DNA of 64,000 nucleotides from Chitinophaga rhizophila (lineage in GTDB: Bacteria > Bacteroidota > Bacteroidia > Chitinophagales > Chitinophagaceae), in assembly GCF_019492185.1 (NCBI RefSeq), contig NZ_JAICCF010000002.1:620001-684000 (forward strand). The letters run 5' to 3'. Of the stretch, positions 26,801 through 34,830 are shown piece by piece; within the stretch, counting starts at the first letter, position 1, and each line of letters begins with the position of its first letter. The notes beneath the pieces were generated by a model, which was not told the DNA's origin, searched no databases, and saw nothing but the letters and a program-made list of their open reading frames with translations. Both the position numbers and the translations under genes were made by a program.

Positions 26801-27075
26801 ATAAATCCCATGGATGCTACAGAAACGACCTGACCAGGAGATGCCGGTATAGTGAAGTTCCCCCCTGCATCAGTTGTGGTCATCTTTTTTGTCCCTTTAA
26901 CAGTAATTGAAGCACCTGGAACCGGACTCCCCGTTTCTCCGGCGGTGACGCTGCCGGAAATCCTGCGTTCCGGATCAGACTGATTTTGTGCAAGCGCAGG
27001 CATAGTGATAGCCCAAAAGAAAATCGATACCCATACCATCAGGTACGACTTTCCAGTAAAACTGGCTCGTTTCAT
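23878..27075 (-). CDS. susC: SusC/RagA-family TonB-dependent outer-membrane transporter
   Basis: 1065 residues with a signal peptide (ending PALAQNQSD) and a carboxypeptidase-like CarboxypepD_reg domain (RRISGSVTAGETGSPVPGAS, about 38-115). Then come the SusC motif LNDVVVVGYGKMKKTD, the plug with LYVIDGVQI and the 22-strand barrel to the C-terminal SVAVDF. These proteins import oligosaccharides with energy from TonB-ExbBD. It is first in the operon. Its promoter region has three phased repeats (27195-27245) suited to the hybrid regulator encoded next door. The substrate is inferred only from the GH51-like enzyme, so an arabinose-containing or beta-glucan glycan is possible. Confidence 0.96.
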   Translation of the reverse strand: MKRASFTGKSYLMVWVSIFFWAITMPALAQNQSDPERRISGSVTAGETGSPVPGASITVKGTKKMTTTDAGGNFTIPASPGQVVSVASMGFMARDVKVGSTGSLTIVLQEDYRKLNDVVVVGYGKMKKTDQTSAQVSISSTDVNRTINTTIDQAIQGRAAGVYVTQNSGQPGGGISVNIRGVNTLSGTNEPLYVIDGVQIQPATVSYGATSSVNPLAGINPSDIESLEILQGPSATAVYGSRATNGVILVTTKRGKSGQMKLSYNYLYSLQDKPEGITTMNLRQFAQMNNEIAVLLNRTPTPEFQNPSVLGDGTNWQDALFRTAALQKHQVNISGGASNTTYYMSGEYFNQEGVAIGSDFNRYSFRLNLDNQTFKWLKLSTSLNFYQTKEKLASTSEDVIRNAINLAPNIPVKNADGSWGGATENEYGSNAKFAPLNPVAISSLVNNDYKRTGGLGSATAEVTIIKGLTFRTSFNGNFEYTDGSKFTPTYRLGFNVNEKASLAVSNGRNFYWNLNELLQYTREFGKHNLSVMASHEAQSWNSQGFSAQRVGFASNSIPSLNLGDALGQTTGSYKSSGALESYLGRVNYSYDNRYILQLAGRADGSSNFGPENRWGFFPSVSAAWRVTGEEFMRAIPFINELKIRAEYGTTGNNGSGGAQFSSLTSVTTPWGAGFRTGQYGNSGIKWESTETKNIGFNLSVLKDRIQLEGDFYIKNTDNLLMPNPLPAYMGTQGEGAINAPIVNIGAMKNKGFGVTLNTVNIDNRNGFTWKTNLNVSSFKTEITRFYSEAAFLSRSAWFLNSFTARSVIGQAPWQFYGYVADGLFQSVDEINSSAIPAQADGSRLPVAKDGGVWVGDIKYKDLNGDNIIDSRDQTFIGNPWPKLTFGFTNTFSWKGFDLSVLVTGAQGNDIFNYLRFENTNPNNVNLGRNLLQESFNYARIGDDGGKTILQNPGTNVPRIVGTDVNGNGNRFTNLYVEDGSYIRIKNIQLGYNIPHTLLRQQSVVKNIRLTAGVQNLATFTKYKGYDPEVGAYLGKEVQLSNQLTGVDAGRYPLTRLYSASVAVDF

Positions 27076-27161
27076 AGCGTGGAAGAATTAAATGTTTAGA
27101 TTAATGCGCGATTCTTTGGATTTTGGTGATCATTGCTCATATCGTGTTCCCCTTGATGATA

Positions 27162-27169
27162 TAAAAGTA
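27162..27169 (-). promoter_or_regulatory. Candidate -7 box of the susC operon
   Basis: On the minus strand TACTTTTA matches TAnnTTTG at 7 of 8 positions. The nearest activator repeat ends 25 bases upstream, which would place that activator next to the -33 region. The leader before the ATG at 27075 would be about 80 bases. The -33 element itself is weak, as expected for an activated promoter. Confidence 0.4.
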
Positions 27170-27194
27170 TCATCCTCCACTGAAAAACAGGGCT

Positions 27195-27245
27195 GTAGAA
27201 TGTATATTTGATGGGATAAAATGTTGCAGCAGGGGTATAAAATGT
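27195..27245 (-). promoter_or_regulatory. Three 21-bp-phased direct repeats, candidate hybrid-regulator site
   Basis: Minus-strand ACATTTTAT occurs at 27245-27237 and 27224-27216, and ACATTCTAC at 27203-27195. They lie exactly 21 bases apart, with similar flanks (a CCC-like pyrimidine patch follows the first two). This is the spacing of direct-repeat sites bound by AraC-type output domains. It lies in the 199-base gap between the regulator gene and susC, just upstream of the putative -7 box. Confidence 0.6.
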
Positions 27246-27274
27246 AGCCTGAACTGCATTGTTTATTACAATAC

Positions 27275-30200
27275 TCACTTTCTGGCTGCGATAGCATAGG
27301 CAGAGGGTAGCATATTATACGCCATCTTAAAGTACCGGGCAAAGTACTTCGGATTGTTAAATCCTACCTCATAGGCCACCTCCGTTACATTCATTTCTGT
27401 CTTGGACAATAGCTGTGCCGCCCTCTTTATACGTACCATCCGTATAAACTCTACCGGGGTCTGACCGGTCAGGTTGAAAATCCGGCGATATAGGGATACT
27501 CTGTTCATAAATAGCTCCCGGCTCAGTTCCTCGACCGAAAAACCGGCATTTGATAGATTCAACTCCACTATTTCCAATGCTCTTCGCAGGAACTTCTCAT
27601 TAGGTGATAATTCAAAGTCAGCACCGGCAACATCCGTCGGACTAACCAGGTGTTTGGCTGCTGCCGGTCGGGATAACAAATTCCTGACCCTGGATAACAT
27701 GATCTCAAAATTGAACGGTTTGACCAGGTAATCGGCTGCCCCGGCTTCCAGTCCGCGCAGCTGCTCGCGCTCTCCTGCTGCCGCCGTTACCAGGATGACC
27801 GGGATATGTTTGGTACGGGCATCATTTTTAATCTTCCGGCACAACTCTGTCCCGTTCATGCCTGCCATATTCACATCGCTCATTACCAGATCAGGATGCC
27901 CTGACAATGCCTTTTGCCACCCCGACGTACCGTCGGCTGCTTCTATAATATTATACGCCTGCTTCAGATTCTCCTTCAGGTAAAAACGGAAGTCGTCATT
28001 GTCCTCTATCAGCAGGATTGTCTGCTTATGCGGAGATGGTTCTGGCATTGTGGTTTCAGCACTCATATCCGTAATCAGGTCCTCTACAGTTAAAGGCTGC
28101 TCCGGAATGATAGGGTCGGTCACTATTTCCTCTGGCTGTTCACAGCGTTCAAGCGGTAGTCTGACTGTAAAACAGCTTCCCTTATTCACTTCACTTTCCA
28201 CCGTAATCGTACCGTTATTCAGTTTAACAAATTCCCGGGTGATGGCTAGTCCGATACCGCTACCCCTGCTGGTGAGGCTGTCAGGCATATCACTCTGGAA
28301 GAACTGCTCAAATACCTTTTCAAGCCGCTCCGGCGGAATACCGATGCCCGTATCTTTCACTTTGATTTCCAGCCAGGTACAATCATCGGTTGGGGTACTG
28401 GTCACCTCTACCTGCACATTACCGCCCCTGGGGGTAAATTTGAAAGCGTTGGATAACAGGTTGAAAAGTATCCGCTCTATCTTATCATTATCAAAATAGG
28501 TATAGATATGCGGCGACTGAGTGATATAGGAAAATACTACTCCTTTCCTTTCCGCCAGATCTGTGAAGGAGCAGGCAACATCCTGGATAAATACTGCTAT
28601 ATCTCCCCAGGCTGGATTAAGTCGTAACTCCTGCATCTCCATCTTCCTGAAATCCATTAACTGGTTCACCAGTATCAACAGGCGTTTCGCATTTCTGTAA
28701 ATGAGCTGCAACTTACCCTTCTCCTTCTGGTCTTCTGCCTGTTGCATTATTTCCTCCAGCGGCGACAAGATCAGCGAGACCGGGGTTCTGAACTCATGAC
28801 TCAGATTCGTGAATAACCGGATCTTCAGCATATCCAGCTCGTGCATCCTACGTGCCTCCTGCCTTTCCTGCTGTAGTATAAACCGCCGGTGCGCCCGCCT
28901 GATCACACTCCGTCTCAGCAACAACAGGGTGACTACTACCAGCACACCATAAATAATATAAGCCAGCGGCGTTTTCCAGAATGGTGGTAATATCCTGATC
29001 TTCAGTGAAATACCTTCCTCATTCCAGAAGCCATCTTCATTAGCCGCCTTTACCTGCAGTGTATAGGTACCCGGACTAATATTAGTATACGTTGCCCGCC
29101 GGGTAGCGCCGTCTGCAATCTGCCAGTTATCATTAAACTGATCCAGGCGGTAAGCATATTTGTTCTTCTCTGTATTAACGAAGTTCAATGCAGCAAATTC
29201 GACAGAAAAGTCATTCTCATTATGCTTCAGTACAATCTCTTTGGTAGCTGTTAATGCCTGTGGCAGTAGTATACGGTCATGTACCCTGGCATTTACTTCG
29301 ATATTACGGTCAAATAACCGCAAACCGGTAAACACGATATTAGGACGGGTATTATTCTGCGGTAAAGAAGCAGGATGGAACAGGTTAAACCCGTCAGCAC
29401 CCCCAAACAACAATTCACCTGTGCTGAGTTTAAAGGCTGCATTCACGTTGAATGCCTTACCCTGCAACCCGTCTTTATCGTCATAATTGCGGCAGCTGAT
29501 AGTGACTCCCTGCGGACCATCATTCACGGTCACCCGGCTAAGCCCATTAGACGTGGCAAGCCAGAGATATCCGGCATTGTCTTCCAGCATGGTGATGATG
29601 TTATTATCCGGTAGTCCGTCTTTTACGGTAAAAGACCGGAACTGCTGCACCTTGGGATCAAATACGTTAAGTCCGGCCCTGGTCCCTGCCCACATATGTC
29701 CGCGACGGTCATACAGCAAGGAACTGACATTGTCATTGCTCAGCTGATGCGTGGCACTGAGGTAATGAACAAATACCCCCTTGGAGTTATCCAGCACATC
29801 GATACCATAGGCTGTAGCGATCCACAGATTGCCACTGTTATCCTCTGCAAACCCAGATATAAAATTGGAGTGGACGGAAGCAGGCAGGTTCACATTATTG
29901 TGATAAAAGATACCATTTCCGGGGTCAAACCGGTCCAGCCCTCCCCCGAGTGTTCCCACCCAGAAGTTGTTCCTTTTATCGCGGTATATCTTCCAGACTG
30001 ACTTATTGGCCAGGCTGTTGGGATCATCTTCTTCATGACGGTAATGTGTAAAACGGCCTCCCCGGTAGAAGTCCATTCCCCCGAAATAATACCCAATCCA
30101 TAAATCGTCATAGTTATTCACATATAGACTGACAATAACATCTTTACTGATGCTGTTTTCATTGGCCGGATCGTGTTGAAAGCGTTTGAATGTCTGGTTA

Positions 30201-31360
30201 ATACGGTCGTAATAGATCAGCCCTCCTCCATTGGTACCAATCCATATATTGCCCTTTTTATCCTCTGCAAAACAGTTGACGTCATTGTAACTCAGGCTGC
30301 GGCTATCTGTATGACTATGCTTATACAGCGGAAACTTCACCATATTTTCAGTAAAGTAGCTGATCCCCCGCTTATAGGTGCCGCACCAGATAATACCGGC
30401 ATCGTCCTTATAAAGGGCATAAACAGCATTTTCGGCAAGTGTTTTCACATCGCCTTCCTTACTGAGCAGGAAGCGGGATTTGAAGTTATTCTTCTTATCA
30501 ATCAGTGTGATGCCCCCATGATCGGTACCAATCCAGATCAGTTGCTTATCATCCTCCACGATGCTGTTGACGATATCATTGTTCAGATACCCTGATTTGC
30601 TGGATAACTGCCTGACGCTACCATCGGTATTGCTTACATATAACACCCCAAAATCGGTTGCCGGCATGTACACCCACATATCGTCTGCTGCGTCAATGAA
30701 AAGACGTAAGCCCAGTGGCGGCTTCGTGAGGTACCTGCGCACGGTGGCGTGCCTGTATACTACCTTATTCTGGGAAATGTCCAGTTTTTCTATGTCGCCG
30801 TTCAGGTAGAGGATCACCAGCCTGTTTTGTTTATCCCGCTGCAGGTCTGCAATAGGTGTATTCCTTCTTCCTGGTAAGAGTATCTTCGTAACACGCCCGG
30901 TACTGTCTGTGCGGTAAAGCCGGCAGTCAGCATAAGCAATCCACCATTGTCCGCCGGCCTGCGCTACGCAAGTAATCCCCAGTTCGGGCAACCCCTTCTT
31001 TCTGAACCAGGCGGCAGCATCTGCAAACTGCTCTTTTGCCGGGTTATAAAAGTTATCGCCATTACGGGTTCTGATAAATAGCTGATCATTGGGAGCAGGA
31101 TAGATACCGGTGATGTAGTCATCATTGATGGCCCCTGGCTCCGTGCTATGCCGGAAGGTCTTAAAGGTATACCCGTCATAGCGGTTCAGACCACTCATGG
31201 TACCAAACCACATAAATCCGCGCACGTCTTTGTAGATGCAGTTAACCTGGTTGTTGGATAAACCGTTGTTCACATCTAAAGAAGAGAACTGGTAGGATGG
31301 CTGTGCATAGGCATAGCTTACCAGCAATAACAGTGGAAGCAGCAAATTTTTCATCAACAT
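27275..31360 (-). CDS. Hybrid two-component system regulator (HTCS)
   Basis: About 1361 residues from the ATG at 31360 (or MKNLL at 31354). The ORF opens at 31477, but the first 39 residues do not belong to the signal peptide. The order is periplasmic two-bladed propeller repeats (about 20-720, many WFGTMSGLNRYDG-like blades), a Y_Y_Y domain (about 735-820), one membrane helix, a HisKA domain with NLSHEFRTPVSLILSP, and an HATPase_c domain. A receiver (LLIEDNDDF, then SDVNMAGMNG) and a C-terminal AraC HTH (VTEVAYEVGFNNPKYFARYF) complete it. This HTCS architecture senses oligosaccharides in the periplasm. Its target is probably susC, 199 bases downstream. Confidence 0.95.
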   Translation of the reverse strand: MLMKNLLLPLLLLVSYAYAQPSYQFSSLDVNNGLSNNQVNCIYKDVRGFMWFGTMSGLNRYDGYTFKTFRHSTEPGAINDDYITGIYPAPNDQLFIRTRNGDNFYNPAKEQFADAAAWFRKKGLPELGITCVAQAGGQWWIAYADCRLYRTDSTGRVTKILLPGRRNTPIADLQRDKQNRLVILYLNGDIEKLDISQNKVVYRHATVRRYLTKPPLGLRLFIDAADDMWVYMPATDFGVLYVSNTDGSVRQLSSKSGYLNNDIVNSIVEDDKQLIWIGTDHGGITLIDKKNNFKSRFLLSKEGDVKTLAENAVYALYKDDAGIIWCGTYKRGISYFTENMVKFPLYKHSHTDSRSLSYNDVNCFAEDKKGNIWIGTNGGGLIYYDRINQTFKRFQHDPANENSISKDVIVSLYVNNYDDLWIGYYFGGMDFYRGGRFTHYRHEEDDPNSLANKSVWKIYRDKRNNFWVGTLGGGLDRFDPGNGIFYHNNVNLPASVHSNFISGFAEDNSGNLWIATAYGIDVLDNSKGVFVHYLSATHQLSNDNVSSLLYDRRGHMWAGTRAGLNVFDPKVQQFRSFTVKDGLPDNNIITMLEDNAGYLWLATSNGLSRVTVNDGPQGVTISCRNYDDKDGLQGKAFNVNAAFKLSTGELLFGGADGFNLFHPASLPQNNTRPNIVFTGLRLFDRNIEVNARVHDRILLPQALTATKEIVLKHNENDFSVEFAALNFVNTEKNKYAYRLDQFNDNWQIADGATRRATYTNISPGTYTLQVKAANEDGFWNEEGISLKIRILPPFWKTPLAYIIYGVLVVVTLLLLRRSVIRRAHRRFILQQERQEARRMHELDMLKIRLFTNLSHEFRTPVSLILSPLEEIMQQAEDQKEKGKLQLIYRNAKRLLILVNQLMDFRKMEMQELRLNPAWGDIAVFIQDVACSFTDLAERKGVVFSYITQSPHIYTYFDNDKIERILFNLLSNAFKFTPRGGNVQVEVTSTPTDDCTWLEIKVKDTGIGIPPERLEKVFEQFFQSDMPDSLTSRGSGIGLAITREFVKLNNGTITVESEVNKGSCFTVRLPLERCEQPEEIVTDPIIPEQPLTVEDLITDMSAETTMPEPSPHKQTILLIEDNDDFRFYLKENLKQAYNIIEAADGTSGWQKALSGHPDLVMSDVNMAGMNGTELCRKIKNDARTKHIPVILVTAAAGEREQLRGLEAGAADYLVKPFNFEIMLSRVRNLLSRPAAAKHLVSPTDVAGADFELSPNEKFLRRALEIVELNLSNAGFSVEELSRELFMNRVSLYRRIFNLTGQTPVEFIRMVRIKRAAQLLSKTEMNVTEVAYEVGFNNPKYFARYFKMAYNMLPSAYAIAARK

Positions 31361-31630
31361 GGAATACGACTCAGTACTTATACTAAAAATAGTTATTTCC
31401 AGCCATACAAAGCGGCTTTTTTCCGCAGACATAAAAACCCCTGTTCCGCCTGAAAAAAAATTCTTCAATTTACCCAACCCTTTTGCCTCACCCCGGGGTA
31501 TTACCTATATAAACTGGAACAGCAAATATGGCATAAATCACTTAGAATACTCATTATCAACAACATCAGTAGTTTTTAACACAGACTACCCACGGTAGCA
31601 CCCAATTATTAAATTATTTAAGAAAGACAA

Positions 31631-32485
31631 ATGAGACGCATTTTTTTACCTATACTGCTTGCAGTAACTGCCTCTTGTAGTACCAGCCGGCTGGCCGTAC
31701 CTGAACAGTTCAGCAGCCAGGCCACAAGATACCCCGTGAAAGGCGCCAAAGTACAGCACATTAATCAGCACCTGAGCTTTGGTAACTATACTACTTCCCG
31801 TATTAAGAGAGGATGGAACCTGGCTTCCGGGGTGAAATATAGCAATAGCTGGATATCTCCGCAGGAAGTATTACTGAATATGCACGGCATTACTTCTATG
31901 ACAGAGCGGAATAACGAAAAAAGCAGGTTCAGGTATACCCTGACCAACGATCAGCATAGTGCAGAGATTTTCTGTACCGAAATATATGACAGTCACGAAT
32001 TAAAATTCAAAGCGCTGCATATACCTCAGTGGACCGGTGAAACAAGTACGCAGCTGAATTTTAACTATGCTTTCTCTGCCGCAATGATACCCAGCGATAC
32101 CAGTAAACTCGGACTATGGTCTTTGTTGATGGTGAGCAGATATGACATCGCAGCTGATACCGCACGCCGGATCTTTGACAGACCCTATGTAGCAGAAGAA
32201 GGCTATGCTACTAACGGAAGAGATACCATCAGAATAAGATCGCTGAATCTGAATACCTTCGCTAACAAAAAGGGGAAAGTGTCAAAGACGCTGCTTGGAG
32301 CTAAAATACTCTCCGGGTATGAGCTGAGTACCGCTGATGGTGTCATTGGTATCATTGATACTATGGATAAAGCACTCTGGATATATAATGAGCAGGAAGA
32401 GCAGCTCAAATTCATCCTTTCGGCAATGGGTACTGCTATCCTGCTGAAACAAGTAGAAAATCCCGAAGACAAAACAACTATCTGA
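31631..32485 (+). CDS. Lipoprotein of unknown function, first gene of a sigma operon
   Basis: A 284-residue lipoprotein (lipobox VTASC, then STSRLAVPEQ). The chain shows beta-rich sequence (RFRYTLTNDQHSAEIFCTEIY) and a C-terminal hydrophobic stretch AMGTAILLKQ. The central region ends with SVDGV-like ADGVIGIIDTMDKALWIYNE. I do not recognise the family. The ECF sigma gene begins 5 bases after its stop, so the three genes probably form one operon. The lipoprotein may be an outer-membrane component of the signalling unit. Confidence 0.7.
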   Translation: MRRIFLPILLAVTASCSTSRLAVPEQFSSQATRYPVKGAKVQHINQHLSFGNYTTSRIKRGWNLASGVKYSNSWISPQEVLLNMHGITSMTERNNEKSRFRYTLTNDQHSAEIFCTEIYDSHELKFKALHIPQWTGETSTQLNFNYAFSAAMIPSDTSKLGLWSLLMVSRYDIAADTARRIFDRPYVAEEGYATNGRDTIRIRSLNLNTFANKKGKVSKTLLGAKILSGYELSTADGVIGIIDTMDKALWIYNEQEEQLKFILSAMGTAILLKQVENPEDKTTI

Positions 32486-32490
32486 TACCG

Positions 32491-33033
32491 TTGCAAAGCC
32501 AGGAACAGGACATATCGTTACTGATTGAAGGCTGCCTTACCAATAACCGGAAGGCGCAGGAACAGCTATACCGGCAGTTCTATGGCTTTGCTATGTCTAT
32601 CGCTATGCGTTATTCCAGAAGTGAGGCGGATGCTGCTGATATTATGAGTCATGCGTTTGTGAAGATCTTCAAAAGCATGCATACCTACGATCCGCAGAAA
32701 GGAAGCCTGCATGCCTGGATCAAACGTATTGTTGCCAATGAAGGATTAGATCATGTGAAAAGCCTGGGTAAGTTCAGCCCTGTGGAACTTGAAGAGACAT
32801 ATGCTCCCTCTATCGATAATTCAGTAATTGCCAGACTGGAGGCTGAAGATATCATGACCCTCATTAAAAAACTTCCGCCTGCCACACACGCGGTATTCAT
32901 ATTGTACGTCATGGAGGGACATACCCACAAAGAAATTGCCGCCAAACTTAACATCAGCGAAGGCACCAGCAAATGGCACCTCAGCGAAGCAAGAAAAATA
33001 CTTAAACAAACATTACAGTTACAGACTGAATGA
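32491..33033 (+). CDS. ECF sigma factor (TTG start)
   Basis: A 180-residue sigma-70 family ECF factor. Region 2 is visible as EQLYRQFYGFAMSIAMRY, then EADAADIMSHAFVKIFKSM. Region 4 is IKKLPPATHAVFILYVMEGH, then THKEIAAKLNISEGTSKWHL. No in-frame ATG precedes region 2, and the frame after the upstream stop begins with TTG at 32491 (encoding MQSQEQDISL as read). The TTG start is therefore likely. The family recruits RNA polymerase to specific promoters. Its stop overlaps the next gene's ATG by 4 bases (ATGA), so the sigma and anti-sigma-like proteins are translationally coupled. Confidence 0.9.
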   Translation: MQSQEQDISLLIEGCLTNNRKAQEQLYRQFYGFAMSIAMRYSRSEADAADIMSHAFVKIFKSMHTYDPQKGSLHAWIKRIVANEGLDHVKSLGKFSPVELEETYAPSIDNSVIARLEAEDIMTLIKKLPPATHAVFILYVMEGHTHKEIAAKLNISEGTSKWHLSEARKILKQTLQLQTE

Positions 33034-33602
33034 ACCAAAAAGAAACATATGAAAACATCATTGCCCGGAAGCTGGAACAGCTGCCTGTTCCTGCCATGGA
33101 AGACGCTATCTGGAACAGGATAAGCGCCCAACTGGATATTGAAATGCCTGAAACCCCACAGGCCCCTGAAACAACAGTCCCCCCGGCTGCTAACACCACA
33201 TTCCTGAACATTGTCACACTTTTTGTCTTCCTTATTGCAATCACCACATTTATCTTTGTCGAACAACGCCGTACCGCCATTCTACCCGTTGTTCCACCAC
33301 CAGTACAATTAAAGGATAGTATACTGCAACCACCACCGGAAGTATTGCCGCCGCCACCTGCCCGCGAGTTGATACCTCCCCGGAATATACCTGCTGCAGA
33401 TACGGTTCAGACTGTCACACCACTACTTGTTACGCCGGTAATCACCGATACACTGAGCACAATAACGCCCGACCTGATTGAACCACCGCCAGCTGTGATT
33501 ACGCCAGTGATTACGCCGGTGGCAGACACACCACGGCCCAAACCCAAAGGCGTGAAAGGGTTAAGAGACGAAGACTATAAAATTGCACCGAAGCCGAATT
33601 AA
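33030..33602 (+). CDS. Single-pass proline-rich protein, probable anti-sigma factor
   Basis: 190 residues. The N-terminal 45 (MNQKETYENIIARKLEQLPV, then AMEDAIWNRISAQLDIEM) resemble the cytosolic sigma-binding helices of Bacteroidota anti-sigma factors. One membrane helix follows at about 63-81 (NIVTLFVFLIAITTFIFV). The periplasmic part is a proline-rich tail (PPPVQLKDSILQPPPEVLPP). The ATGA overlap with the ECF sigma gene supports an anti-sigma role, though no named domain such as FecR is visible. The tail probably senses cell-envelope conditions or binds the upstream lipoprotein, which is an inference. Confidence 0.75.
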   Translation: MNQKETYENIIARKLEQLPVPAMEDAIWNRISAQLDIEMPETPQAPETTVPPAANTTFLNIVTLFVFLIAITTFIFVEQRRTAILPVVPPPVQLKDSILQPPPEVLPPPPARELIPPRNIPAADTVQTVTPLLVTPVITDTLSTITPDLIEPPPAVITPVITPVADTPRPKPKGVKGLRDEDYKIAPKPN

Positions 33603-33606
33603 ACGG

Positions 33607-34266
33607 TCACTCTTTTATACATCGTACCGAGAAACCAAATTCCATATATTCAGGGTCGCGCTGCACATCAGCGAAATAGCTATAGAAACGGTTACTCCAG
33701 GCATAGAGTTCATAACTGCCTCTATTATGCCACCAGTACCCGTTACTGCCTAATGTATGGAAACTGCCATCAGGTCCGTAACGATAACCTCCCGGCAATG
33801 CCGCAAAACCGCTGCTGCTGTCTGCGCCTGTATAAGGATAATGCCAGTATCCGGGAGCGGCCGTTTTCATTGCTACACCTGCTACCGTATCTCCCCGCAG
33901 CGACGCCACCAGTATAGCCAGGTCCTCACTAGTAGGAATACGCCAGCCTTCCGGAGCAATATTACGGCTATCACTCACTGCGTGCCAGTTGTATAACAAA
34001 CCATAGTCCCTCACATAACCTGTATCATGCTGATACATACAATAGGCCCCCTCCTGCGAAGTACTCCATTTTATATCGTCATGCAGCAATAATATACTGT
34101 CGCCATTACGATACCGCGTCACTTCCAGATTCTTAGCCATCCATAGCTGTTTACCGATCCTGACTACAGGATACACATTCCCATCAATATCCTGCACCGT
34201 GTTCATATCCGCTCCGGCACAACCGGTCAGCAGCAGTAAAAAAGAAATCAGATATTTCATTGCCAT
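33607..34266 (-). CDS. FISUMP-domain lipoprotein
   Basis: 219 residues (214-217 if started at internal Met; ATGs at 34266 and 34260). The signal ends LLLLTGCAGAD, so it is a lipoprotein. The body contains the Fibrobacter major paralogous (FISUMP) pattern, DIDGNVYPVVRIGKQLWMAK, then NLEVTRYRNGD, with GLLYNWHAV and PEGWRIPTSEDL, ending GFSVRCIKE. FISUMP proteins are exported surface proteins of uncertain function, abundant in Fibrobacter and Bacteroidota. It ends 5 bases after the convergent anti-sigma-like gene and is the last of three minus-strand exported genes. Confidence 0.85.
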   Translation of the reverse strand: MAMKYLISFLLLLTGCAGADMNTVQDIDGNVYPVVRIGKQLWMAKNLEVTRYRNGDSILLLHDDIKWSTSQEGAYCMYQHDTGYVRDYGLLYNWHAVSDSRNIAPEGWRIPTSEDLAILVASLRGDTVAGVAMKTAAPGYWHYPYTGADSSSGFAALPGGYRYGPDGSFHTLGSNGYWWHNRGSYELYAWSNRFYSYFADVQRDPEYMEFGFSVRCIKE

Positions 34267-34272
34267 ACCGTA

Positions 34273-34752
34273 TTATAATGTTTTAAAAATATCGATAGAT
34301 GCACCATTCCAGTAATAGATACACATCCTGTTTTCCATCTTCATGAGATTGATACCGTTGGCGGTTAGTATCAACGAACTGATAGCAGGGAATGCAATAT
34401 CAATCCTGCCCGGAGGCGCTGGCAGAAGGCAGTAGTCCAGGGTAGTACCGGCAAGGGTATCTGACAGATAATGTGTATATCCGGCATGATCGCTTAAGAT
34501 AATCAGCAGGCGTATCTCCTGCCGTTGCCGGATCAATACACCATAGTCTACGCGGTTATCATCATTAATATCTACCGCAGTAAAAAAAGGCAGGGATTCC
34601 CGGCTGTAAAAAGACCAGAAGCTGGCCGGGTAATCTTCATTACGGCATAGCTGCCAGGAAGGTAAATGTGCTTTTATATAATCGTTGACAACAGCAGGTT
34701 GCGCCGTGCTGAACTTCGTGATCAGCAACAGGGCGAATAACATAATACGCAT
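34273..34752 (-). CDS. Secreted protein of unknown function
   Basis: 159 residues from the ATG at 34752, which starts a signal peptide (MRIMLFALLLITKFSTA, then QPAVV). An upstream ATG at 34797 would add 15 residues. The mature chain includes a VDINDDNRVDYGVL segment, which looks like an EF-hand or integrin-repeat-type calcium site (D.N.D...D). It may bind Ca2+. No other motif is seen. It lies 6 bases upstream of the FISUMP gene. Confidence 0.7.
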   Translation of the reverse strand: MRIMLFALLLITKFSTAQPAVVNDYIKAHLPSWQLCRNEDYPASFWSFYSRESLPFFTAVDINDDNRVDYGVLIRQRQEIRLLIILSDHAGYTHYLSDTLAGTTLDYCLLPAPPGRIDIAFPAISSLILTANGINLMKMENRMCIYYWNGASIDIFKTL

Positions 34753-34830
34753 ACATGGGAATTTATAAAGAAAGAACATGTGCCTGGAATCAGGCACATG
34801 TTATAATGGTAGCCAATTATTACACATGAT

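Noticed and set aside
31361..31477. N-terminal extension of the hybrid regulator
   Set aside because: The extra 39 residues lack family likeness and precede a clean signal peptide at MLMKNLL, so the ATG at 31360 or 31354 is used.
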